A stretch of 61,671 nucleotides of DNA from CAZFGK01 sp964518635 (lineage in GTDB: Bacteria > Zixibacteria > MSB-5A5 > GN15 > FEB-12), in NCBI GenBank assembly GCA_964518635.1, contig CAZFGK010000019.1:1-61671 (forward strand). Reading direction: 5' to 3'. The notes under the pieces were generated by a model that had not been told where the DNA came from, did not search any database, and saw nothing but the letters and a program-made list of their open reading frames with translations. The translations under genes were made by a program, and so were the position numbers. Below are positions 27,781 through 35,579 of this stretch, one piece after another (position 1 is the first letter of the stretch; the number at the start of each line of letters is the position of its first letter).

Positions 27781-28725
27781 ATGAAAACTGCATCACTCTT
27801 TCAGCATCTCGGTTCACTTCGGCGGCTCAGCGCGGGGCTCACCGTTGTATGCGTTATCCCTTTCACTTTGGCTCTCTCGCAGACGAGCACTGATGGGGTT
27901 GGAGTCAGTTTAGGGCTCTCACGAAGCACCATCCCATTCGACTCGACCGTGCAATTGCGGATCGAAATGACCTGGCCCGGGGATCAGCTTGCCTATATGC
28001 TGGCGCGGCCGATTCAGCCGGAAGCCGAACGTCTCACCCTTCTGAAATACTCGACCACAGCCAGTACGCACGGAAGCGGAGACTCGCTTTTTACCACCCG
28101 AACTTACGAGTTCATGTTCCAGCCGACATCGGCGGGGGTTGGAAAAATTCTCCCGATGACTATCCTCTATCGCGCAGCATCGCAGAGTCCGACCGACTCC
28201 ACCCTTGGACAATTAGTCACCGAACCGCTCAGTTTTACCATTCTTGAACCGGAGATACTCAACAGGAAGAAAGAGGCCCCTTCGCTGATTCCGTATCCCC
28301 TCGGCTATTGGCTTCTTGGTGTACTGGCGCTCAGTACCACATTTGTCGTGATTCTTATCCTCCGTTCACGTCGTCCGAAGACCGCACAAATCTCCCCGGA
28401 AGAGGGGCTTCTCGTTAAAATTGGTGAACTACGTGCCGATTGCCGGGACGATGTCAAAAGATTTCAGACCGGTGTGTATAAGGAACTCGTACACTATGTG
28501 GCGAAGGTGAACCGGCTTGATTTGAGTGGAATGATGACCGAGGAATTGGTCCAGGTGATCGACGCCAGCCAGATGCCGGAAGGGCAAAAGGTAAAAATCG
28601 GGGCGTGGCTTTTGCAGGCGCAGCGGCAGAAATTCAGCCCGGCGAGTTTCTCGTCGGCGGAAGTTCTCCGATTAGAGCAGGAAATTCGATCTCTTTTTGA
28701 ACGCCAGTCGCCACCAACCGTCTGA
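27781..28725 (+). CDS. BatD-like membrane protein heading the Bat operon
   Basis: 314 aa. Signal peptide (ending about residue 35 at LSQ), a periplasmic Ig-like domain (residues about 40-160) of the kind found in BatD repeats, one membrane helix (WLLGVLALSTTFVVILIL, about 178-196), then a cytoplasmic helical tail of about 110 residues with GVYKELVHYVAKVNRLDLSG and conserved charged helices. This N-out/C-in plan matches the DUF4381/BatD-related subunits encoded with MoxR and DUF58 genes. It likely couples envelope events to the MoxR ATPase. First gene after the promoter at 27738. Confidence 0.7.
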   Translation: MKTASLFQHLGSLRRLSAGLTVVCVIPFTLALSQTSTDGVGVSLGLSRSTIPFDSTVQLRIEMTWPGDQLAYMLARPIQPEAERLTLLKYSTTASTHGSGDSLFTTRTYEFMFQPTSAGVGKILPMTILYRAASQSPTDSTLGQLVTEPLSFTILEPEILNRKKEAPSLIPYPLGYWLLGVLALSTTFVVILILRSRRPKTAQISPEEGLLVKIGELRADCRDDVKRFQTGVYKELVHYVAKVNRLDLSGMMTEELVQVIDASQMPEGQKVKIGAWLLQAQRQKFSPASFSSAEVLRLEQEIRSLFERQSPPTV

Positions 28726-28777
28726 TTGAAGAACCGATCCCCCCTCTGCGGGGTACTAGTTGAATAACAGGAGTAGT

Positions 28778-29767
28778 ATGCAGCTCGATGTCGCCCAGAT
28801 TCAGGCCACGGTTGAACAAGAATCGGCCTTTGTAGAAAAACTGAATGCCGAAGTTGGCGCAGTCATTGTCGGTCAGCGATATCTCATCGACCGACTCATG
28901 ATGGGTTTCCTTGCCAACGGTCACATCTTGATCGAAGGGGTTCCCGGACTTGCCAAGACGCTCTCGGTCAAAACCCTCGCTGATGCCATCCAAGCGAAGT
29001 TCCATCGTATCCAGTTTACCCCCGACCTCTTGCCGGCGGATGTGATCGGTACCCTTGTCTACAATCCGCAGAAAAGTGAGTTCACCGTCAAGCGGGGACC
29101 AATCTTTGCCAATATCATCCTCGCCGACGAAATCAATCGTGCCCCTGCGAAAGTACAGTCCGCTTTGCTCGAAGCGATGCAGGAACGTCAGGTGACTATT
29201 GGCGACACGACCTATCCGCTCGATGAGCCATTCTTGGTGCTCGCCACCCAGAATCCGATTGAGCAGGAGGGGACGTACCCACTTCCTGAAGCACAAGTCG
29301 ACCGTTTCATGCTCATGCTGAAAGTAACCTATCCGACTCCGGCTGAAGAGCGTTTGATTATGGATAGGAACACATCTCCGACCACGGCAAAAGTTTCGAA
29401 AGTCATCTCTCCGAATGAAATTGTCCGTGCCCGAGAAGTGGTTCGGTCGATCTATATCGATGAAAAGGTCAAAGAGTATATCGTCAGTCTGGTGCTCGCC
29501 ACCCGTGAGCCCGACAAGTACGGACTCAAAGACCTTCGGTCACTGATCAATTTCGGTGCATCCCCACGCGCAACTATTTCATTGAATCTCGCGTCAAAAG
29601 CTCACGCCTTTCTCAAACGTCGCGGCTTTGTCACCCCTGAGGATGTCAAAGCAATAGGTGCGGATGTGCTTCGTCATCGTATTATTCTCACCTATGAGGC
29701 GGAGGCGGAAGAGATTACGACCGAGAAGGTAATCCAGCGACTCTTTGACGCGATCCCGGTTCCATGA
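28778..29767 (+). CDS. MoxR-family AAA+ ATPase
   Basis: 329 aa cytoplasmic ATPase of the MoxR/BatR group, a chaperone-like motor acting with VWA proteins. Walker A GVPGLAKT is at about residues 53-60 and Walker B NIILADEINRAPAKVQSALL follows. Also present are sensor 1 (LATQNPIEQEGTYPLPEAQ, with the arginine finger region after it) and a C-terminal lid with GASPRATISL. The ATG at 28778 (CAGGAG at 28768-28773) is preferred over a TTG at 28760. Immediately followed by a DUF58 gene, as in most Bat clusters. Confidence 0.95.
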   Translation: MQLDVAQIQATVEQESAFVEKLNAEVGAVIVGQRYLIDRLMMGFLANGHILIEGVPGLAKTLSVKTLADAIQAKFHRIQFTPDLLPADVIGTLVYNPQKSEFTVKRGPIFANIILADEINRAPAKVQSALLEAMQERQVTIGDTTYPLDEPFLVLATQNPIEQEGTYPLPEAQVDRFMLMLKVTYPTPAEERLIMDRNTSPTTAKVSKVISPNEIVRAREVVRSIYIDEKVKEYIVSLVLATREPDKYGLKDLRSLINFGASPRATISLNLASKAHAFLKRRGFVTPEDVKAIGADVLRHRIILTYEAEAEEITTEKVIQRLFDAIPVP

Positions 29768-29819
29768 TCAACTGGACAGGTAACATCCGGAATGATTGTG
29801 TGAATGGAGTTTCGCTCAG

Positions 29820-30695
29820 ATGATCCCCCGAGAGATACTTCGAAATATTCGACGGATCGAGATTCGGACGACTCGACTGGTCAATGATCTCTTTTCCGGC
29901 GAATATCATTCGACCTTCAAAGGGCAGGGGATGGAATTCGAGGAGGTACGTGAGTATTTCCCCGGCGATGATGTCCGTCTTATCGACTGGAATGTCACCG
30001 CGAGAACGAGCGTTCCGCATATCAAGAAGTTTCGTGAAGAGCGTGAACTCTCGGTAATGTTCCTGCTGGATGCCTCCTCATCCAGTCAATTTGGTACTCG
30101 TGCACGATTCAAAAGTGAAACCGCGGCGGAATTGTGCGCCGTGTTGGCCTTTTCGGCGATCAAGAACAATGACAAAGTCGGGATGATCATCTTCACCGAC
30201 GAAGTCGAGCATTTTGTTCCTCCGAAAAAAGGGCGTGGGCATGTATTGCGGCTTGTGCGTGATGTGCTCTTTTTTAAGCCGAAAGGGAAGGGGACGAATC
30301 TTGCTGGGGCGATTGAGCATTTCAACCGGGTCGTGAAGAAAAAGTCGGTGGTCTTTCTGATTTCAGATTTTCTCTCGGATGGATATATCAAGCCGCTGCA
30401 GGTGGCAAACCGTAAGCATGATGTGATCGGTCTGCGTATCACCGATCCGCGAGAGTCATCTCTTGAGAATTTCGGGCTGATTGAACTGGAAGATGCCGAG
30501 ACCGGTGAAGTAGTACTGGTCGATACCGGCTCTCCATTTTTCCGTAAACAGTATGCCGCGCGTGCGGAACATGATGCAAAGCAGATCAGACGAAATCTAC
30601 AGATGGCGAAAGTTGATTTCGTGCCGATTCGGACTGATCAGTCCTATATCATACCATTGGTGAATTTCTTTAAAATGCGGGAGAAGAGAGCATAG
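29820..30695 (+). CDS. DUF58 / VWA-like protein of the Bat operon
   Basis: 291 aa cytoplasmic protein. It shows the DUF58 core HSTFKGQGMEFEEVREYFPG, DDVRLIDWNVTART and FREERELSVMFLLDAS, the last being a VWA-type MIDAS start. These proteins partner MoxR ATPases. ATG at 29820 with GGAG about 9 nt upstream; a GTG at 29796 is possible but has no site. Its stop overlaps the next GTG by one base (TAGTG). Confidence 0.92.
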   Translation: MIPREILRNIRRIEIRTTRLVNDLFSGEYHSTFKGQGMEFEEVREYFPGDDVRLIDWNVTARTSVPHIKKFREERELSVMFLLDASSSSQFGTRARFKSETAAELCAVLAFSAIKNNDKVGMIIFTDEVEHFVPPKKGRGHVLRLVRDVLFFKPKGKGTNLAGAIEHFNRVVKKKSVVFLISDFLSDGYIKPLQVANRKHDVIGLRITDPRESSLENFGLIELEDAETGEVVLVDTGSPFFRKQYAARAEHDAKQIRRNLQMAKVDFVPIRTDQSYIIPLVNFFKMREKRA

Positions 30696-31606
30696 TGAAT
30701 TCCTCTAGTTTGGTCCGAAATCGCTCTTTTCTGCTCTATCTTTTCCTGTTGAATGCAATCCTCTGGTCAGGATGCAGCACACAGCCAGGGACTGACATTG
30801 AAGCGCGAAAGAAAATCGCGCAGGAGCTGAAAGCGAACAATCTCTTCGCACAAGCGAAAGCAGAGTATGAATGTCTCATCGACGCCCAAGGGTTGACCAA
30901 CGAACAGCGAGGCGCGATTGCCTTTTTGGTAGCGGATATCTGTTACGGCGACCTTCGTCAGTATTCAGAGGCCGCGGCCTGGTATATTCGTGCGCGAGAG
31001 TATGACTCAAAAGCATCTTACAATGACGATCTGAACAAGAATCTGGTTGCGGCCCTTGAGAAGAGTGGCCGCTTGATCAACGCCCAGCAGCAGCTGGCTT
31101 CATCGACCTCCCCTGATTCGACGGTCCGCTCTGCGAATGACAAAGTGGTCGCGACATTCGGGCAGACAAAAGTATATCTCTCTGATGTCGAGCGAACGAT
31201 TCAGGAATTGCCAGTTGAATTGCAGCAGCAGCTCAAAACACCAGACATGCGGATTGCATATTTGCGTCAGTATGTCGGAGTCGAGATTCTGTATGAGGCC
31301 GCAAAACGTGAACAGCTTGATCAGGGGGATCGATTTGCAAAGCGACGAGAGCTCGCAGTCAAGCGATTGCTGGTTGATGAATATGTCGCCTCAAAATTGA
31401 CCCCTCCGAATCGTCTGGATAGTGCCGATGTCATGAATTTCTATCAGGCGAATAAATCACAGTTCGCGGATCGCCCTTTTCCGGAGATTCAGAAGGAAGT
31501 CATGTCTGCCTACCAAAGCCAGAAAATGGAATCTGCATACAACGAATTGATAGAATCACTGGCGCAAGCGCAAAAGCTCGACATTCTCGAAGAGAATATG
31601 AGGTAA
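30695..31606 (+). CDS. lipoprotein with SurA/PpiD-like helical domain
   Basis: 303 aa. The signal peptide ends in the lipobox LWSGC (Cys about residue 27). A TPR-like helical part follows (residues about 35-130, LKANNLFAQAKAEYECLI, YSEAAAWYIRARE). Then comes a stretch reading NDKVVATFGQTKVYLSDVERTIQELP and continuing through VKRLLVDEYVASKL, which resembles the N-terminal chaperone helices of SurA/PpiD foldases, and an FYQANKSQFADRPFPEIQKEV segment like the hinge before a parvulin domain. No complete parvulin domain remains, so it is probably a chaperone without isomerase activity. GTG start overlapping the DUF58 stop. Not a standard Bat component. Confidence 0.72.
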   Translation: MNSSSLVRNRSFLLYLFLLNAILWSGCSTQPGTDIEARKKIAQELKANNLFAQAKAEYECLIDAQGLTNEQRGAIAFLVADICYGDLRQYSEAAAWYIRAREYDSKASYNDDLNKNLVAALEKSGRLINAQQQLASSTSPDSTVRSANDKVVATFGQTKVYLSDVERTIQELPVELQQQLKTPDMRIAYLRQYVGVEILYEAAKREQLDQGDRFAKRRELAVKRLLVDEYVASKLTPPNRLDSADVMNFYQANKSQFADRPFPEIQKEVMSAYQSQKMESAYNELIESLAQAQKLDILEENMR

Positions 31607-32769
31607 TGCAATACTCTCTCCGTCAGCTCAAGTCGGTATTGAAGTTCATCTTGGCATTTATTTGTGCGTCTGGCTCTCTGCTTGCACAGGAGAGTGATGC
31701 AATCGCCGATACGGTTTCGGCACTCCCCGGAGTAGAGGTTCGCACTTCGGTCGATCCGCCATCGGCTTACATCGGTGATCCGATTACCTATGTAGTGACT
31801 ATTACCTATGACTCAACGTACGAGTTGATCCCGCCACCATTGGGAGCGAATCTCGGTGCTTTCGATGTCAAAGATTATAATGCCGACTATGATTCTGTTC
31901 TGGCTGATGGTCGACGGTTGAATGAGACCCGCTTCATCCTCACAACTTTTACGACCGGCGACTACATCATTCCGCCGGTTCCGATTACATTCAAACGTGC
32001 TGATGGCAGCAGGAGTATCTTCTTCAGCGAGCCAGTACCCATCACAATTATCTCGCTGCTTGCCAATGTCACAGACACTCCGGATATCAGACCACTCAAA
32101 CCACTGGTGGTTGTTCCCAATCAGACCTGGTACTGGTGGACCATTGCTGGCGGAGCGCTTCTCATTCTTGCCGCTATCCTCTTTTTCCTCTTCAGGAAGA
32201 AACAACAGAAGGAGTTTGTCGACAGCCGCACGCCTTGGGAGGTTGCTTACTCTGATCTTGCACAACTCGAGCAACAGTCACTCATTGCTGAGCAGAAGTA
32301 TCGTGAGTTTTACGGACAGATGACCGACCTGAGCAGGCAATACCTCGGGGCGTTGTATCATTCGAATATTCCTGACATGACCACCGATGAAATTGTCGAT
32401 TGGCTGAATCATGCCCCACGCCTTGAAAAGTGGCGAGAGGATATCTCTATCTTTTTCAAGTCGGCTGATCTCTACAAGTTTGCAAAAGTTGTCCCCGGGA
32501 CGGATCGCCCGATGGCGGATTTCACATTCGTTCACGGGCTCATCGGCGAACTGCGTGATGAACATCTTTCATTTCTTGCCGCCGAGAGGCTTAAGGAGGA
32601 AGAGTCCCGTCGTTCAGGAAACTCAGCGCAAGGGGAGGTAGCACCGAAAGCAGATTCAACTGAAGCAAGACCAGCTGAATTGGCGGCTCCTTCTACACCT
32701 ATGGAGAACGCATCTGTCAACGCGACCCATACAAAATCCACCGGCGATCAACTGGATGTCCGAGGATAA
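31606..32769 (+). CDS. BatD-like membrane protein, second copy
   Basis: 387 aa. Signal peptide (ending about SLLAQ), one Ig-like periplasmic domain (VRTSVDPPSAYIGDPITYVVTITYD, residues about 45-160), a membrane helix (WWTIAGGALLILAAILFFLF, about 178-197), and a cytoplasmic part with PWEVAYSDLAQLEQQ, a helical YREFYGQMTDLSRQYLG segment and an Ala/Glu-rich disordered tail. The plan is the same as the 27781 protein and a reduced form of BatD. Starts 1 bp inside the preceding gene. Confidence 0.72.
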   Translation: MQYSLRQLKSVLKFILAFICASGSLLAQESDAIADTVSALPGVEVRTSVDPPSAYIGDPITYVVTITYDSTYELIPPPLGANLGAFDVKDYNADYDSVLADGRRLNETRFILTTFTTGDYIIPPVPITFKRADGSRSIFFSEPVPITIISLLANVTDTPDIRPLKPLVVVPNQTWYWWTIAGGALLILAAILFFLFRKKQQKEFVDSRTPWEVAYSDLAQLEQQSLIAEQKYREFYGQMTDLSRQYLGALYHSNIPDMTTDEIVDWLNHAPRLEKWREDISIFFKSADLYKFAKVVPGTDRPMADFTFVHGLIGELRDEHLSFLAAERLKEEESRRSGNSAQGEVAPKADSTEARPAELAAPSTPMENASVNATHTKSTGDQLDVRG

Positions 32770-32772
32770 CCG

Positions 32773-33813
32773 TTGAACGACTTCGCCGGACTCCGCCTCG
32801 CATTCTTTGAACTATTTTCATTTACACTTCCACCATGGCTGATACTCTCACTGGGCGCGCTAGTAGTTGCACTCATGGCGGTCTATTATTTCACGCGAAT
32901 GCGTAAGCGATCTTCGGCTGTTCGATTTTCTGATATTCGCCTCATGGCGGGTGCTCGTCCGAGCCCAAAAAGGATGTTCCGGCAGCTCCTTCCGTTCCTT
33001 CGGATGGTTGCGGTTGCGCTTCTGTTTGTCGCGCTGGCACGTCCTCGCGCCGGAACACAGGTTGAAGAGGTGACTTCCGAGGGGGTAGATATCATGATCG
33101 TCCTTGATGTCTCCTCATCGATGCAGGCCGAAGATTTCAAGCCGAACAATCGATTGTTTGTCGCGAAGGAAGAGATCAAGAAATTCATCGAAAAACGAAA
33201 GAATGACCGAATCGGTCTGGTAGTCTTTGCCGGAAGTGCCTTTACCCAGTGCCCGCTCACTCTCGATTATTCCATTCTGATCTCCTTTGTCGATCAGGTG
33301 ACGTATGGCGTAGTTGCCGATGGAACCGCCATCGGTTCCGGAATTGCCACGGCGGTGACTCGACTCAAAGATTCGAAAGCAAAATCGAAAGTGATGGTCC
33401 TGCTGACGGACGGTGATAACAATGCCGGACAATTCGACCCACTCACTGCCGCCGAGACGGCAAGCGTCTATGATATCAAGATTCATACTATTGCAGTCGG
33501 TCGATCGGGAAATGTGATGATGCCGGTACAGGATCCGATTTTCGGTAAAAGGTATGTGTATCAGCCGATGAAGGTCGATGAAGAAACCCTCACCAAAATT
33601 GCTGGTATCACTGGTGGGAAATTCTTTCGAGCTCGTTCCGGAAATGAGCTTGAGAATATCTACACAGAGATCGACAATCTGGAGAAGACCAAAATTGAAT
33701 TTTCTCGCCATATGAAATATACCGAATTGTTCTACTATTTTGTCTTCGGCGGTTTATTGCTCCTGGTTCTTGAGTCGACTCTTTCGCATACCTGGTTGAG
33801 GAAACTGCCGTGA
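32773..33813 (+). CDS. batA: BatA, VWA-domain membrane protein
   Basis: 346 aa. Two N-terminal membrane helices (about 18-42 and 73-90), a cytoplasm- or periplasm-facing VWA domain with the MIDAS motif D112-V-S-S-S-M117, T in GTAIGSG and D in LLTDGDNN, and a C-terminal membrane helix. Standard Bacteroides aerotolerance BatA layout. TTG start with GAGGAT 8-10 nt upstream. Its end overlaps batB by 4 bp. In Bacteroides and Francisella these proteins support envelope integrity and stress tolerance with MoxR. Confidence 0.93.
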   Translation: MNDFAGLRLAFFELFSFTLPPWLILSLGALVVALMAVYYFTRMRKRSSAVRFSDIRLMAGARPSPKRMFRQLLPFLRMVAVALLFVALARPRAGTQVEEVTSEGVDIMIVLDVSSSMQAEDFKPNNRLFVAKEEIKKFIEKRKNDRIGLVVFAGSAFTQCPLTLDYSILISFVDQVTYGVVADGTAIGSGIATAVTRLKDSKAKSKVMVLLTDGDNNAGQFDPLTAAETASVYDIKIHTIAVGRSGNVMMPVQDPIFGKRYVYQPMKVDEETLTKIAGITGGKFFRARSGNELENIYTEIDNLEKTKIEFSRHMKYTELFYYFVFGGLLLLVLESTLSHTWLRKLP

Positions 33814-34835
33814 AATTTGCTGCCCCTGAGTATCTCTGGCTCCTGATCGGTTTGATCCTGTTCGGAGTATTTATCTTCTGGCGTATTTCGCAAAAGAAGG
33901 CACTGCTATCTCGTTTCGGTGACATTCCGCTGATCATGAGAACTGCCCCATTTTTGTCTTTCGCGCGCCAGCGTACGAAAGCAACCTGCATCATTATAGG
34001 TCTGGCCTTTCTCATACTTGCCGTGGCACGTTTACAGTTTGGGACTCATCTCGAATCGATCAAGCGGGAGGGGCTCGACATTGTGGTGGCGATGGACGTC
34101 TCTACTTCAATGCTTGCACAGGATCAGCAGCCGAACCGTCTTGAACATGCCAAGCGGGACTTGCGGAGTATCGTCTCACGGCTCAATGGTGATCGTATCG
34201 GTCTGGTCTCCTTCGCCGGGGATGCATTTGTGCAGTGTCCACTGACACTTGATTACGCGGCAGCAGAGATGGTCCTTGCGGCGATTGACCAATACTCGGT
34301 TGAAACACAGGGGACCAACCTCGGAGCGGCTATCGAAAAAGCGACGGCAGTATTCAAACAGCAGGATCGGAAGTATAAGGTACTGGTTCTGCTTACTGAC
34401 GGGGAAGATAACGAAGAACAAGGTCTGGCTGCTGCCGAGGAAGCCCGGAAGCAGGGGATCAAGATTTACACTGTCGGCATTGGCAGTGCGCAGGGAGTGC
34501 CTATTCCGGAGTTTGATCAGCGCGGCAATCAGATTGGACTGAAGCGTGGCGAGGACGGAGAAGTAGTTGTGACGAAACTAGATGAACCGGGCTTGCAGAA
34601 GATCGCTCTCACTACCGGCGGAAAATATTATCGTTCAACAGGCAGCGAAATGGAACTCGATCGTCTCTTTACTGATATCGGCGCGCTGGAAAAGAAAGAA
34701 TTGGAAGGTACGTTGGTCACCCGCTATGACGACCAGTATCAGTGGCCGTTACTCATTGCATTGATTTTGATTCTGTTCGAATTTTTCCTCTCAGAACGAC
34801 GACGCCCTCGTCAGGAGGAGCTCGTAAATGCGTAA
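33810..34835 (+). CDS. batB: BatB, VWA-domain membrane protein
   Basis: 341 aa. N-terminal membrane helices (about 8-26 and 55-75), VWA domain with MIDAS D96-V-S-T-S-M101 and LLTDGEDNEE, and a C-terminal membrane helix (WPLLIALILILFEFFL). Paralogous to BatA, as usual; the two probably form a complex. GTG start coupled to the BatA stop. Overlaps batC by 8 bp. Confidence 0.93.
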   Translation: MKFAAPEYLWLLIGLILFGVFIFWRISQKKALLSRFGDIPLIMRTAPFLSFARQRTKATCIIIGLAFLILAVARLQFGTHLESIKREGLDIVVAMDVSTSMLAQDQQPNRLEHAKRDLRSIVSRLNGDRIGLVSFAGDAFVQCPLTLDYAAAEMVLAAIDQYSVETQGTNLGAAIEKATAVFKQQDRKYKVLVLLTDGEDNEEQGLAAAEEARKQGIKIYTVGIGSAQGVPIPEFDQRGNQIGLKRGEDGEVVVTKLDEPGLQKIALTTGGKYYRSTGSEMELDRLFTDIGALEKKELEGTLVTRYDDQYQWPLLIALILILFEFFLSERRRPRQEELVNA

Positions 34836-35577
34836 ACTACTCTTCGGACTACTTTTCGTAATACTCATTTCGAGTGTGTCTGCTTGGGCAGACTATGCCG
34901 GCTATATGCAGCGAGGCAAGGCGGCATTCGATGCGAAAAAGTACGATGAAGCAGCCGAGCAGTTTCGGCTTGCCGAGACCGAGCGGCCGGGTGCTGCGGA
35001 AGTCGCTTATAATCTCGGGAATACTCTCTTTGAAAAGCAGGATTATGACGGAGCGATTCAGGCGTTTCAGAGAGTAATAGATGGCCTCGATCCAAAACTC
35101 CATCAACAGGGATACTACAATTTGGGGAATGCTCAGTATCGCAAAGAGAGCTGGCCGGATGCGATCAAGTCGTACGAGGAGGCGATCAAACGTGATCCGA
35201 ATGATGTCGACGCCAAATTTAATCTCGAACTTGCCCGGAAAATGTTGAAGGAAAACTCCAAAGCTGATAACCAGCAGCAACAACAGCAGGACGAGCAAAA
35301 GCAGGATCAACAGCAGCAAGATCAACAGAAACAGGATCAGCAGAAACAGGATCAGCAGAAGCAAGACCAACAACAGCAGCAACAGGACCAACAGCAGCAA
35401 AGCCAACAGAAGCCAGATCAACAGGAACAACAGAAAAACCAGGTTCAGTCCGGCAAGAAAATGTCCAAAGAGGATGCTGAGCGGTTGCTCAACGCGCTGA
35501 AGCAGTCTGAAAAAGAGGCGCAGGATAAACTGCGCAAAATGCGTGCACGGGCCAGTGGGAACGGGAAGGATTGGTAG
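34828..35577 (+). CDS. batC: BatC, TPR protein with Gln/Asp/Lys-rich repeat tail
   Basis: 249 aa. Signal peptide (LLFGLLFVILISSVSAWA), three to four TPR units (residues about 22-140: YMQRGKAAFDAKKYDEAAEQF, AAEVAYNLGNTLFEKQDYDGA, YYNLGNAQYRKESWPDAIK). A low-complexity tract of QQQQQD, KQDQQ and related units covers about residues 149-206. The end is a charged helix (KKMSKEDAERLLNALKQ) followed by a basic end. BatC binds other Bat proteins in the periplasm. The tract is encoded by an imperfect DNA tandem repeat (see repeat entry) and probably varies between strains. Confidence 0.9.
   Translation: MRKLLFGLLFVILISSVSAWADYAGYMQRGKAAFDAKKYDEAAEQFRLAETERPGAAEVAYNLGNTLFEKQDYDGAIQAFQRVIDGLDPKLHQQGYYNLGNAQYRKESWPDAIKSYEEAIKRDPNDVDAKFNLELARKMLKENSKADNQQQQQQDEQKQDQQQQDQQKQDQQKQDQQKQDQQQQQQDQQQQSQQKPDQQEQQKNQVQSGKKMSKEDAERLLNALKQSEKEAQDKLRKMRARASGNGKDW
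35272..35446 (+). repeat. low-complexity tandem repeat inside batC
   Basis: About 175 bp of CAG/CAA (Gln) codons alternating with GAT/GAC (Asp) and AAA/AAG (Lys). It includes a nearly exact 15-bp unit (CAGAAACAGGATCAG) repeated three to four times around 35329-35373. Mixing of CAA and CAG codons keeps the rest imperfect. It stays in frame. Confidence 0.85.
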
Positions 35578-35579
35578 TG

